A DNA stretch of 64,000 nucleotides from Archangium violaceum (GCF_016859125.1 NZ_CP069338.1:1922001-1986000); one strand, 5' to 3'. Counted from the first letter of the stretch, positions 17,195-26,080 are shown. The notes: generated by a model not told the origin, from the letters alone. Program-made: numbers and translations.

Positions 17195-18171
17195 GCGCGG
17201 TCCGCCACTGTGTCGTCACCGGAGGCCTGGGCTTCATTGGCCGGGCCCTGGCCGAGGCGCTGGTGCGCCGCGGAGACCGCGTCACCCTCCTGGCCCGGCC
17301 CGGTGGCGCGCGGCCTCCCGAGGGCACCACGCCGTGGCCCGCGGATCTCCGCTCCACGGAGGGGTTGGAGGACGCCCTGCGCGGGGCCGACGTAGTGTTC
17401 CACCTGGCCGCCAACGCGAACACCACGCGTGCCATCGAAGAGCCTCGCTACGACTTCGAGGTGAACGTCGGGGGAACGTTCAACCTGCTGGAGGCGGCGC
17501 TGCGTGCCCGTGCGCGGCGCTTCGTGTACGTCTCCTCGGCGGCCGTCTACGGCACGCCCGAGCGCTTCCCCATGGACGAGCTGCACCCCACGCGGCCCTT
17601 CATGCCCTACGGGGCCACGAAGCTGTCCGGCGAGCTGCTCTGCCGCGTCTTCCACCACGCCCACGGGCTGGAAACCGTCATCGGCCGACCCTTCTGCGTC
17701 TACGGCCCGGGCGAGGATCCGGCACGCGCCATGGTGGAGGTGTCTCGCTTCCTGCGTTGGCACCTCAACGGCCTGCCCATTCCGGTGCTGGGTGATGCAC
17801 GGCGCAAGACGCGCGACTTCGTCCACGTGGACGACGTGGTGAGCGCGCTCCTGCTGCTGGCGGAGGCGGGCCAGGGCGGCGAGGCCTACAACATCGGCAG
17901 CGGCGAGGAGTCCTCCATGGAGGACCTGGTGCGCCTGGTGGGCGAGGCCACAGGACGGCCGGCCACCCTGGAGGAGCGGCCCCACATCACCGACGACACC
18001 TACCGGCTGGTGGCGGACATCAGCCGGCTCCGTGCGCTGGGCTATGCGCCGCGCGTGATGCTGGCCGAGGGCGTGCGCGCGCTGGCGCGAGTGCTCGGCG
18101 AGCGGCCCGCGCTGCCCGGCCCCGCGACGCGCTTCCGGGCCGGGCAGGAGGGGGAGACGCCCGCTGCATGA
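17191..18171 (+). CDS. NAD-dependent epimerase/dehydratase (UDP-glucose 4-epimerase type)
   Basis: An extended short-chain dehydrogenase of 326 residues: NAD-binding TGGLGFIGRALAEAL at the start, VYVSSAAVYGTP with the active serine, PYGATKLSGE with Y-x-x-x-K, RPFCVYGPGEDP and the RDFVHVDDVV substrate-side motif. These are hallmarks of NDP-sugar 4-epimerases and dehydratases. It may prepare the NDP-sugar donor for the glycosyltransferase or act on the cyclitol itself. It is the last gene of the plus-strand operon; the ATG overlaps the HAD stop. It converges on the dehydrogenase gene 19 bp away. Confidence 0.82.
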   Translation: MSAVRHCVVTGGLGFIGRALAEALVRRGDRVTLLARPGGARPPEGTTPWPADLRSTEGLEDALRGADVVFHLAANANTTRAIEEPRYDFEVNVGGTFNLLEAALRARARRFVYVSSAAVYGTPERFPMDELHPTRPFMPYGATKLSGELLCRVFHHAHGLETVIGRPFCVYGPGEDPARAMVEVSRFLRWHLNGLPIPVLGDARRKTRDFVHVDDVVSALLLLAEAGQGGEAYNIGSGEESSMEDLVRLVGEATGRPATLEERPHITDDTYRLVADISRLRALGYAPRVMLAEGVRALARVLGERPALPGPATRFRAGQEGETPAA

Positions 18172-18190
18172 GGGCGCCCCCCTCCCCCTC

Positions 18191-19237
18191 TCAGGGCAGG
18201 CGGACGACGGTCTTCAGCGCGCCGCCGCGGCCGTAGTGCTCGAAAGAGCTCCGCACCGCCTCCACATCCTCGAAGTCGATGGTGCGGCTGATGAGCTCCG
18301 ACACCGAGACGAGCCCATGCAGCAGCAGCCGCTGCCCCAGCGCCATGGCGCACGCCGAGTGGTGCATGGGATAGCCGCGCACGTCGAACGGCACCGAGCG
18401 CATGGCGAGCCCCTTGGAGAGGATGGGCCAGGTGTCGATGGCCTGCGGCCGCTCGGTGGAGCCGAAGATGATGTACGTACCGCCCGGGCACAGCAGCCCC
18501 ATGGACAGGGCGCGCACCTCGTCCTCCACGTAGCTGAGCGTGTCGAACACGTATTGGACGTGGCTGCCGTCCGAGTCGATGACGAGCTGCTCCAGGGCCT
18601 CCTTGTCCGCGTGGCCGCGGAAGACATGGTCCGCCCCCAGACGCCGGGCCACCTCCAGGCGCACCGGGTCCTTCTCGATGACGGTGACGGAGCGGCAGGC
18701 CTGGTGTTGCTTGAGGATCTGCAGGGTGATGAGGCCGATGGGGCCGGCACCGACGACGAGCGCCGAGTCCCCCGGCTTGGGCGGTATCGCCAGCAACGTG
18801 CGCAGCACCGAGCACATGGGCTCCAACATCGTGGCGATGTCGCTCGGCAGGCGCGGGTCCAGCACCACCGCCGCCGCGCCGCTCGCGTCGTAGAAGCCGC
18901 GGTGGTCCCGCCACGGCGCATCGTCCGGGATGTGGGGGAGGATGGGCTTGATGGCGCGGTACTCGGCCAGCCCATCGAACTCCGTCTGCCCCCAGTAGAC
19001 CATCCGGTCTCCCACGCGCACCTCGGGATGGCGGCTCTCCACCACCTCGCCCAGCAGCTCATGGCCCGGCGTGACGGGCCAGCGCGGCGGGCGGGCCATG
19101 CCCCGGTAGTAGTAGACGTCCGACACGCAGACGCCCACGCGCCGGCTGCGCAGCAGCACCTGACCGGGACCAATCCTCGGAACTTCCGCCTCGCCCAACC
19201 GCAGCTTGCCCGGCTCGTCCAACATGTATGCCTTCAT
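18191..19237 (-). CDS. Zinc-dependent alcohol dehydrogenase (sorbitol/threonine dehydrogenase-like)
   Basis: A 348-residue medium-chain dehydrogenase distinct from the one at 12308. The N-terminal lobe has RRVGVCVSDVYYYRG (catalytic Cys) and TPGHELLGEVVES (His-Glu); the nucleotide site is VVGAGPIGLITLQIL, followed by an acidic VTVIEKDPVR that favours NAD. As in its paralogue, the structural-zinc Cys lobe is absent. It lies 19 bp downstream of the broken MFS gene on the same strand, facing the cyclitol operon, and probably belongs to the same pathway or its uptake side. Confidence 0.8.
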   Translation of the reverse strand: MKAYMLDEPGKLRLGEAEVPRIGPGQVLLRSRRVGVCVSDVYYYRGMARPPRWPVTPGHELLGEVVESRHPEVRVGDRMVYWGQTEFDGLAEYRAIKPILPHIPDDAPWRDHRGFYDASGAAAVVLDPRLPSDIATMLEPMCSVLRTLLAIPPKPGDSALVVGAGPIGLITLQILKQHQACRSVTVIEKDPVRLEVARRLGADHVFRGHADKEALEQLVIDSDGSHVQYVFDTLSYVEDEVRALSMGLLCPGGTYIIFGSTERPQAIDTWPILSKGLAMRSVPFDVRGYPMHHSACAMALGQRLLLHGLVSVSELISRTIDFEDVEAVRSSFEHYGRGGALKTVVRLP

Positions 19238-19256
19238 CGTGTCTCCTGGGTGTATG

Positions 19257-20407
19257 TCACGGTGTCATGCCCAGCCGGTCGCGAGCCGGTACTGCCGCAC
19301 GGCCCAGGGCGAAGAAGAAGAGACCCACCACGGCGAGCCGGGCGAACGTGGAGAGGGCGAAGATGTGGCCGTAGCCGGCGAGGTCCGGCGAGGCTCCGAG
19401 CAGTCCCGCGCCGATGAGCGAGCCGCCCGCCATGGCCAGCGCGTTGAGCAGGTTGAGAGCGTCAGCGTCTGCGTGCGCTCCTCGCTGGAGATGGTGGACA
19501 GCATCAGCAGCTGCGTGGCCAGCTCGTAGCCGCCCAGCAACACACCGCCCATCAACTGCAGGGGCAGCATGCCGTAGGCGCCGTTCACCAGCATCCACAG
19601 GCCGGGCAGCACCACCAGGCCCAGTGCGCAGCCCACCAGCAGCCGCCAGGCGCCCACGCGCGAGGCCAGTCGCCCGAGCAGTGGCAGCGACAGCGCCTTG
19701 GCCATGAACGCGGTCGAGCTCATCAACATGTACTCGCCTTGCGAGAGCCCCAGACCGTTCAACATGAAGGGGTTGAGGTAGGGCAGCGCAACCTGCGCGG
19801 CCACCTGGAAGGCGAGCAGGGCGCAGAGGAACCGTCCGGAGCTACCCAGGAAGAAGCGTCCCGCCAGCGTGCCGAGAGGGAGGCTCCGCTCCACGGGAGG
19901 TTGTCGCGGCTCCCCCTGCACGAGCACGAACCAGAGCGAGGTGAACCGGCTGACCGCGGCCAGGAAGAAGAGAACCCCGAAGGTGGGCAGCAGCGCGCCC
20001 AGCACCTCGCCCCGGGACAGCAACGCGCCGCCCAGCAGCAGGCCCGCCAGCGTGGAGAGCTGAGCCGCACGGCTGCGCAGGCCGAAGTAGCGCGCATGCA
20101 GCCGCTGGGGGAAGAGCACGCCCACCCATCGGCGCGCGGAGCCCAGCTTCCGAACGCCCCAGGGCGCCACGAGCTGCAGCGCCGCGCCCACCAGGGGGGG
20201 CACCGAGGAGATGAGGCCCGAGGAGACATCCGACAATCCCAGTGCCAGGACGAAGGCCGCCAGGTACGACTCTCCGAGCCCCACCATGATTCCGTGGGTC
20301 ACTCCATCCCCGGTACACGCCGCGAAGTCCCAGCGCAGGCGCGAGTCGGAACCGCGCGTCCCCACCCTCGGGAGAACCCCCCGGGCCACAAGCCACGTCA
20401 TGAACAT
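19257..20407 (-). pseudogene. MFS transporter with frameshift and internal deletion
   Basis: The N-terminal two thirds read in one frame from ATG 20407 or 20401, with helices such as GLGESYLAAFVLALGLSD and the HARYFGLRSRAAQ loop. The C-terminal helices (LLNALAMAGGSLIGAGLLG, then FALSTFARLAVVGLFFFALG) continue in another frame to a stop at 19257, so a frameshift lies near 19455-19470. In addition, ARRWVGVLFPQRLH near 20125 joins two pieces that in related transporters are separated by about two helices, so I infer an in-frame deletion there as well. It was probably the exporter or importer of the cyclitol locus and is now inactive, unless the frameshift is an assembly error. Confidence 0.7.
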
Positions 20408-20611
20408 GATGGGAAGTCGGAGCCCCCCGGCGCGCAGCCCGATGTGGGCTCGATCATCCAGGATGAGGGAAAGAACATGAGCTGCTTCATGCCTTGCTCC
20501 AGCGGGGTCTTCGCGACAGGGTTCATCATCCGCGAATACCCTTTCGGAAAGAAGTGAAATCCTGATAACACGATAAATGTATATATTTCTGGTTACGCGG
20601 GAGTTCCAGGT

Positions 20612-20790
20612 GTGCTTCGCGGCAGGGTGCCGGTGATGTACCGGGCGATGTGCTCGGCAGTCGTGTCCTTCGCCGTCTCCCGCCGCACGCGAGAGCTCGG
20701 CATCCGCATGGCCCTGGGGCCGACGCGCGCTCCGTCGTCGGGCTGGTGCTCGGGCAATACTTCCGGCTCACCGCCATGGGGGTGAACGGG
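20612..20790 (+). pseudogene. Fragment of an FtsX/MacB-type ABC permease
   Basis: One frame gives VVSFAVSRRTRELGIRMALG, the conserved intracellular loop of MacB/FtsX-like permeases, and the next frame continues with ARSVVGLVLGQYFRLTAMGV, its usual continuation. The frame changes at about 20730 and nothing of the rest of the protein remains. No ATPase gene is near. A gene remnant of about 60 codons. Confidence 0.6.
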
Positions 20791-21245
20791 TGCTGCTGCT
20801 GGTGGACTCCGTCCACCTGGCTCCGGGCCAGACACTCACCCCGGAGAAGGCCCAGACCCTCTGGCGGGGGCTCGTGGACAACCCCGCCACCCTGCGGACC
20901 TTCGCGCCCCCCCCTGGTGCGACTGTTCCGCGAGGCCTCGGCCAGCGACCACTCCCTGCCCTACACCGAGTTGCTCGCCCGCACCACGCGGTTCCGCCCC
21001 TGGGTGATAGCCCGGCCGGATGGCTACTGTGCCGTGGCGCTCACCGGCACGCCCATCTCCTGGCTGGGACAGCCAACCCTTCAGCAAGGGGAGACGAGGC
21101 CCTGCGCAAGCAGCACTCTCCGCCGGTGGGCGAACGGGCCCCGGGAAGAGACCCCGCCACCGCCGCCCCGCCGGGGACGGAGGCCGCGCTGGAGGAGATG
21201 GCGCGAGGACTGGCGACGCTCCTCACCGAGCCCGCTCACACATGA
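20790..21245 (+). pseudogene. Degraded hypothetical protein
   Basis: Successive coherent segments lie in different frames: LTPEKAQTLWRGLVDNPATL to about 20905, then VRLFREASASDHSLPYTELL and RFRPWVIARPDGYCAVALTG to about 21055, then EAALEEMARGLATLLTE to the stop at 21245. Read together they suggest one gene of about 150 codons broken by two indels. The pattern of helical start and a D-G-Y strand is like C-terminal domains of myxobacterial lipoprotein toxins, but that is only an impression; family not assigned. Confidence 0.4.
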
Positions 21246-21320
21246 GCTTCGCGAGCCCTGCCCGGTCCACTCGCGCTGTCCGCTCCTTCCTCGCTTCCTG
21301 CCTCGCAGCTGCCTGGGGCG
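21241..21320 (-). mobile_element. Fragment of the IS91-like tail repeat
   Basis: Minus-strand translation gives QEARKERTARVDRAGLAKL, which matches the segment just before the zinc finger in the repeat copies at 62749 and 26120. Only about 80 bp is recognisable, without the zinc finger or the ends. Confidence 0.35.
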
Positions 21321-21349
21321 TCTCGCTCGCTTCCTCCGCACCTGATTGG

Positions 21350-21395
21350 GGGACGCTCGACAACAACCATGTCGAGCGCCAGATAACGACTGACG
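21350..21395 (+). mobile_element. Possible IS66 transposase fragment
   Basis: The short stretch GTLDNNHVERQI resembles the D-N-N-x-x-E-R motif holding the catalytic Glu of IS66-family transposases. Only about 15 codons are left, so the assignment is tentative. Confidence 0.35.
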
Positions 21396-21414
21396 CTCCA
21401 GTCCTGGTGCAACA

Positions 21415-21530
21415 GGTACTGACGTGCGCGCCGTCATTCCGACGCGCAAGGACCAGCACCGCCGGCCGCACTTCGACCAGCGGGCCTCCCGCGAACGCCA
21501 CCGCGCAGAGCGCCTCTCCGGCAAGCGCGC
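21415..21530 (+). mobile_element. Fragment of an IS5-family transposase
   Basis: The plus-strand segment DVRAVIPTRKDQHRRPHFDQ followed by RASRERHRAERL corresponds to the P-T-R...F-D...Y-R-x-R-N-x-V-E-R-L end of the DDE domain in IS5/IS427-type transposases. About 38 codons survive and no ends are visible. Confidence 0.5.
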
Positions 21531-21610
21531 CGCCCACTTCCTCGCCTTCGTCCTCCTCGCCCCCTCCATGAGCACCTCCCGATGTGGCCGAACGGCCTCG
21601 CGATCTTTCC

Positions 21611-21640
21611 TTGACGCGTAAGCATCTTCTTACGTATTTT
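21611..21640 (+). promoter_or_regulatory. Promoter and operator of the ArsR operon
   Basis: TTGACG at 21611-21616 is followed after 17 bp by GTATTT, a reasonable sigma-70-like promoter ending 10 bp before the first start codon. The spacer holds a perfect inverted repeat, CGTAAG (21617-21622) and CTTACG (21629-21634), separated by 6 bp. An ArsR dimer bound there would block RNA polymerase, so autorepression is the natural inference. The very short leader is typical of leaderless or near-leaderless transcripts. Confidence 0.6.
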
Positions 21641-21649
21641 GCGACGGCG

Positions 21650-21973
21650 ATGATGCACAGCGAACCCGGCGTTTTCGGAGCGATCAGCCATCCGGCGCGG
21701 CGCCGCATGCTCGACCTGCTCGCCGACGGCGACTGCCCGGTGAACACGATCGCGGCGAACTTCGAGATGAGCCGGCCCGCGGTGTCGCAGCACCTGCGGG
21801 TGCTCCTCGACGCGGGCCTCGTCACCGAGCAACGGCACGGGCGGGAGCGGCGGTACCGGCTCGTGCCCGAGCAGCTCGGGCCGGTGCGCGATTGGCTCTC
21901 TCACTACGAGCGGTTCTGGGACGACAACTTCAGCCGCCTGAGGCGACACCTCGAGAAGAGCAACGAGCGATGA
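21650..21973 (+). CDS. ArsR-family transcriptional regulator
   Basis: A winged-helix repressor of about 107 residues. The core is AISHPARRRMLDLLADGDCP, then MSRPAVSQHLRVLLDAGLVT as recognition helix and RHGRERRYRLVPEQL as wing. No metal-binding Cys pair of the arsenic or cadmium sensors is present; this is the type that accompanies AHSA1-domain proteins. Tandem ATGs at 21650 and 21653; the longer frame from 21584 would run through the promoter. The stop overlaps the next start by 4 bp, so it is the first gene of a four-gene operon. Confidence 0.88.
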   Translation: MMHSEPGVFGAISHPARRRMLDLLADGDCPVNTIAANFEMSRPAVSQHLRVLLDAGLVTEQRHGRERRYRLVPEQLGPVRDWLSHYERFWDDNFSRLRRHLEKSNER

Positions 21974-22434
21974 CAAAGACAATCCGACGGGAGTTGAGGT
22001 TCGCGCAATCACCCCCGGTGGTGTGGCGCGCCCTCGCGAGCAGCGCCGCGCTCGCCGAGTGGATGTATCCGAACGACTTCGAGCCGCGCGTCGGGCATCG
22101 GTTCACCTTCCGCGTGCCTCCGGACCCTCGCGCCGGACTCGATGGGCTTGTCGTTCACTGCGAGGTCCTCAAGTGCGTTCCGCCGAGCGAGCTCGAGTTC
22201 ACATGGGTCGTCGGCGAGGGCTGGCTGGATACGCGTGTCAGCTATCGCCTCGAGCCTGATGGTAACGGGACGCGGGTGCTCTTCGAGCACGCGGGCTTCA
22301 AGGAGGACCAGGCGTTCTACGGCGCCGAATTCGGCTGGAAGATGATGCACGGCAAGCTGGCCAAGGCGCTGAAGGCGTCGGCCGGCGCCGAGCGACCTTC
22401 ACCCCACACCAACAACCCGGCCCTCAAGGCCTGA
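21970..22434 (+). CDS. SRPBCC/AHSA1-domain protein
   Basis: A 154-residue protein of the AHSA1 (activator of Hsp90 ATPase homologue) branch of the START-like fold. Typical features are AQSPPVVWRALASSAALAEW in the first 32 residues, the ...LEFTWVVGEGWLDTRVSYRL strands and the C-terminal helix FYGAEFGWKMMHGKLAKAL. Proteins of this group bind small hydrophobic ligands and almost always sit next to an ArsR gene, as here (4-bp overlap). Exact ligand unknown. The last 18 residues are a disordered tail. Confidence 0.85.
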   Translation: MTKTIRRELRFAQSPPVVWRALASSAALAEWMYPNDFEPRVGHRFTFRVPPDPRAGLDGLVVHCEVLKCVPPSELEFTWVVGEGWLDTRVSYRLEPDGNGTRVLFEHAGFKEDQAFYGAEFGWKMMHGKLAKALKASAGAERPSPHTNNPALKA

Positions 22435-22451
22435 CCCAGGAAGACTCAGAC

Positions 22452-22826
22452 ATGAACATCGTCTTGTGGGTCCTTCAGGTCGCGCTCGCCCTGCTCTACG
22501 TCGCGGGCGGGTCGTACAAAGCGTTCTCGTTCCAGCAACTCGCGGGTCAGTTCGACGCGCTCTCGCACGGTGGATGGCGTGCGCTCGGCATTGTCGAGAT
22601 CCTGGGCGGCGTGCTGCTGATCCTCCCAGCCGCCACGAAGTGGATGCCCGCACTGACTGCGCACGCCGCCGTGGTCCTCGCGGTGGAAACGTTCGCGCTC
22701 GCCGCGTTGTACGCGCGACACTCGCTGAAGTTGACCGCGGAGAACCCGATGGTCTGGGCTCTGGCGATGGGTGCCGTGGTGGCATTCGTGGCTTACGGCC
22801 GCTACGTCCTCAATCCGCTGGCCTGA
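22452..22826 (+). CDS. DoxX-family membrane protein
   Basis: A 124-residue inner-membrane protein with four helices. The starting segment WVLQVALALLYVAGGSYKAF and the loop GWRALGIVEILGGVLLILPA are the DoxX-like signature. Members are linked to redox or thiosulfate metabolism in some bacteria, but most, including those in ArsR-AHSA1 operons, have no proven role. It starts 17 bp after the AHSA1 gene. Confidence 0.85.
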   Translation: MNIVLWVLQVALALLYVAGGSYKAFSFQQLAGQFDALSHGGWRALGIVEILGGVLLILPAATKWMPALTAHAAVVLAVETFALAALYARHSLKLTAENPMVWALAMGAVVAFVAYGRYVLNPLA

Positions 22827-22856
22827 GTGGTCCGCACCAAGAATGGACTGAACAAG

Positions 22857-23405
22857 ATGGCTGCAAAGGTCAGGAAGAACGCGGGCGCTGCGAAGAACGG
22901 CGAGTCACGCAAGGCCGCCGCAAGCCCATCCGCAGCCCGGGACACCAAGGCCATGATGAAGCCCAGGGCCGCAGGAACGGGGAGCAACGGCGCCACGTTG
23001 GCCGCGAAGCCGAAGCTCCTCTCGGGCGGCAACCCTCAGATTCCGAAGGGCGAGGGCGACGCCCCGGTGCAGGCCTTCATCGAGGCAATGCCGGGCTGGA
23101 AGCGCGACATCGGGCGCCGGATCGACGCCATCATCGTCCGCACCGTCCCTGGCGTGCGGAAGGCGGTCAAGTGGAACACGCCGTTCTATGGGGTTGGAGA
23201 CGTCGGCTTCTTCACCGCCTTCCACTGCTTCAACAAGTACGTGAAGGTGACCTTCTTCCACGGCACCTCGCTGCGTCCCGTTCCACCCGGCGAATCGAAG
23301 CAGAAGAACATCCGATACCTCGACATCCACGAGGGCGCGTTCGACGAGGCGCAGTTTGCGTCGTGGGTGAAGCAGGCGGCCGCACTGCCAGGGGTGGTCC
23401 CCTGA
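22857..23405 (+). CDS. DUF1801-domain protein
   Basis: A protein of about 182 residues with a long Ala/Lys-rich N-terminal extension of about 60 residues. The C-terminal DUF1801 domain contains VQAFIEAMPGWKRDIGRRID, KAVKWNTPFYGVGDVGFFTAF, a VKVTFFHG strand and a KNIRYLDIHE motif. The fold is thought to bind a small ligand; function is unproven. Start at ATG 22857; a GTG at 22827, directly after the DoxX stop, is an alternative. It is the last gene of the ArsR operon. Confidence 0.8.
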   Translation: MAAKVRKNAGAAKNGESRKAAASPSAARDTKAMMKPRAAGTGSNGATLAAKPKLLSGGNPQIPKGEGDAPVQAFIEAMPGWKRDIGRRIDAIIVRTVPGVRKAVKWNTPFYGVGDVGFFTAFHCFNKYVKVTFFHGTSLRPVPPGESKQKNIRYLDIHEGAFDEAQFASWVKQAAALPGVVP

Positions 23406-23864
23406 CCCCGGGCGAGGAGGAGGCACCAGCGTCAGATGCGACAGCTCGCTCCTCCGGTGTCGTGAGGGGCTCGGAAAACAGACGCCGCACCACCGCGGGC
23501 CTGCTCAGCGGGTGGGCGCGGAGATAGCCATCCCAGAAGGTCTCCGGGACAGCGAAGCGGGTCGCATGCGAAGCGGTCTGGTGGAGCGAGCACGGGTCGT
23601 CCTTCCCTCGTCTCGCTGCCGACGAGCGCCTCCAGGGTTTGAGCATATGAGAAGAACATAAAATGGGAGGACGGTTGAAGGCGAGGGGAGCGCGAAGGGG
23701 CAGATCGCCCTCCCCATGTTTGGATGGCCATGCCCACTCGCGTCCGTCACGCTCTCATCACGCCGGCCCGGTAGACAGCTCACACCGCCTCGCAATCCCG
23801 CGCAGGTGGAGCAGCGGCGCTGTTGAGTCCGCTGGCTTGGAAGAACATCACTCCAGGAGGAAAG
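23406..23864. other. Intergenic region with a repeat-end fragment
   Basis: No whole gene is visible in these 459 bp. The minus strand holds a short protein-like stretch (RFAVPETFWDGYLRAHPLSR, about 23500-23560) that may be the end of a lost gene. At 23642-23705 the sequence matches the AGCATA...GGTTGAAGG end of the 490-bp repeat, with a small insertion; the rest of the repeat is absent. Confidence 0.45.
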
Positions 23865-24110
23865 ATGAAGAAGCTTTGGAAGATGGGAACGCTGTCTCTG
23901 GCCCTGGCGGCTGGCGTGATCGCGGGCGCGGCCGTGGCGGCAAATGGGGCTCCGGTGCAGCACGTGGAGGCGGCTGCCAACGCGCAGTCCGAGTTCTGTC
24001 CGACCCGGGCCCAGTGCTTGATGGCCGACCGGGCCTGCAAGGATCCCGAGTTGACTCCGGGCCCTTGCGAGACCCTGACGCTCTGCCTTGAGTGCGGAGT
24101 CCAATGGTGA
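23865..24110 (+). CDS. Small secreted cysteine-rich protein
   Basis: An 81-residue protein with a clear signal peptide: MKKLWKMGTLSLALAAG, then a long Ala/Gly/Val core and cleavage near AVAANGAP. The mature part of about 50 residues has six Cys (FCP, QCL, ACK, PCE, LCL, ECG), suggesting three disulfides. AGGAGG sits 5 bp before ATG 23865, so this start is firm although the frame is open from 23823. Family not recognised. A strong hairpin follows the stop. Confidence 0.75.
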   Translation: MKKLWKMGTLSLALAAGVIAGAAVAANGAPVQHVEAAANAQSEFCPTRAQCLMADRACKDPELTPGPCETLTLCLECGVQW

Positions 24111-24146
24111 TTTCGAGCCCCCGAGGATGAAGGGGGCTTGGGGCGG

Positions 24147-24176
24147 GGCCCCTGGTGGCAGGAGGCGCCAGGGGCC
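24147..24176 (+). terminator. Hairpin terminator candidate
   Basis: GGCCCCTGG pairs perfectly with CCAGGGGCC across a 12-base loop, starting 37 bp after the stop of the small secreted protein. There is no T-run, as usual in this GC-rich genome. Confidence 0.5.
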
Positions 24177-24310
24177 AAGCCAGCGCGATGCGTCCAGCGA
24201 CAACGCGCGGCACGACCGGGCCAGCTTCTCGTGGACATCGCGATTGAGACAGTCCTGTGGGGAGGGGCAGACGAGTGCCTCCACGGGCTGAAGCCCGAAT
24301 GGAAGCCCCA

Positions 24311-24583
24311 CTAGACGAGAAGCCTGTAGCTGTTCAGCCCGGTGCTGATGTTGATGGTTCCGTAGGGCTTGCCACCCGAGGGGAATCCAGCGGAGCCGCC
24401 GGTGCCGGACATGGTCTGCGCGGTGATGTTCGCGGTGCAGCCGGTGGTCGGGCCGTGCGCAAAGGTGATGCGCAGGCCCAGGGCGTTGGAGTTGGCAATT
24501 GCCAGATCGAGGCCCTGGCAGAGCCGGGTGTAGCTGTTGAACGTGGAGGTGGAATCAAGAGAATCATCGAGGCCCGCGGCCAA
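24311..24583 (-). pseudogene. Fragment of a HEIGH-type metallopeptidase (M57-like)
   Basis: The frame reads STFNSYTRLCQGLDLAIANS, then LGLRITFAHGPTTGCTANIT and GGKPYGTINISTGLNSYRLL before a stop at 24311. This resembles the part just before the zinc-binding H-E-I-G-H helix in secreted dual-action peptidases of myxobacteria. The sequence stops before that helix and lacks the signal peptide, so both ends are lost. An inactive remnant. Confidence 0.55.
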
Positions 24584-24610
24584 TGTAGCGCGGGCCGGGA
24601 CATCACGGGC

Positions 24611-24760
24611 TCAGGAGACCCGCCCCGCCTCGCGGAACCACGCCACCTCGTCGGCGAGCGTGTGCGCCAGGGGCCGGAAGCTCGCGCTCAGCTCCGTCCG
24701 GGCCTTGCTCGCGGAGATGGTGCTGCGGGCGTGCATGGTGCTCACGCCCTCCACGGTCAT
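24611..24760 (-). pseudogene. C-terminal fragment of an NAD-dependent epimerase
   Basis: Forty-nine codons from ATG 24760 include SKARTELSASFRPLAHTLAD followed by EVAWFREAG. This is the ending of extended short-chain dehydrogenases such as dihydroflavonol-4-reductase-like proteins (A-R-x-E-L-G-x-x-P-R-P-L...W-F-R). Nothing of the NAD-binding domain remains. Confidence 0.5.
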
Positions 24761-24777
24761 CGCCGTGCTCTTCCCGC

Positions 24778-25160
24778 TCAGCCGTGCTCACAGCTCGGAG
24801 AGGTGGCGGCCACGCCCAGCGCCAGCGGGAAGGGGAGCGTCTTCGGAGGCTTCCGGCCCGAGAGCATACTTTCGCGCCGGAGGGCCGCGGAGAGCACCAA
24901 CTCCCGCGCCTCGGCGCTCAACCGCTTCACCCGGGAGAAGAAGAGGGGGTCCGCCAGCAGCCCCTCGCCCGCCGTGGCGCCCAGGGCCGAGGGCGCCTTG
25001 AGACGGCGCTCGCGCACCACGATGGTGCCGGCGAGCATGTCCCCCAACCGCTGCTGCGAGCCGGACAGCAGCGCCGTGGCCCCGCCCACCAGGTAGAGGC
25101 CCGAGAGCGTGAAGCGGAACTCCACATACTCGGGTGTGAGCACGGTGTGGGTGCCGTCGA
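24778..25160 (-). pseudogene. C-terminal fragment of an RDD-family membrane protein
   Basis: The recognisable part starts near 25155 with LTPEYVEFRFTLSGLYLVGG and QQRLGDMLAGTIVVRERRL, the last helix and the L-G-D-x-L-A-G-T-x-V-V-R signature of RDD proteins. An Arg/Glu-rich tail (RVKRLSAEARELVLSAALR) follows. The first helices with the R-D-D motif are gone; the open frame upstream of 25160 is not related. The 5' part was lost where the sequence joins the leader of the next plus-strand gene. Confidence 0.55.
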
Positions 25161-25329
25161 GGAGGGTGTCGGGCGTGTCCGTCTCGGCTCCAGTCCAGGC
25201 GCACGGCGCCTGGGGAGCACGTCCCGTGGAATATTCAGGGGGCTCGACGTCCCTGATGCCATCCTCGACAATGCTGGACGAGGCGGGTTCCTGGCCCGCA
25301 TCCAACCCCTGGGAGGGGGGAGGATTCCC

Positions 25330-25820
<491 letters not shown>

Positions 25821-25822
25821 AA

Positions 25823-26080
25823 GCGCCCATGTATGCCACGCGCAGCCGCCAGGTGAAAACGGACAAGCGGGCCGCACCCTGGCGGAGGCGTGCGGGTTGG
25901 GGGCGTACCGGCCCGCGCACTTCGGACGAGCAGCGACACAGAAGGGCGCAGCTGGCCGTGCGTGAGGCGCTGGTGCGTACGCGCACCCGCTCCATTTCCC
26001 TGATGCGCGCCCTGGTGAGACGCGAGGGCCCGCGGGCAGAGGCGGAGTCGTTCGTCAAGCGGGCAGCCCCATTGGGCACA
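25823..26080 (+). mobile_element. Fragment of an IS110/IS1111-family transposase
   Basis: The plus strand reads MYATRSRQVKTDKR, where K-T-D-x-x-D is the catalytic region of IS110 (DEDD) transposases. After small indels it continues as RTSDEQRHRRAQLAVREALV, then RTRTRSISLMRALVRREG, as in the helical region after the catalytic core. About 85 codons remain; ends and the C-terminal domain are missing. Confidence 0.65.
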
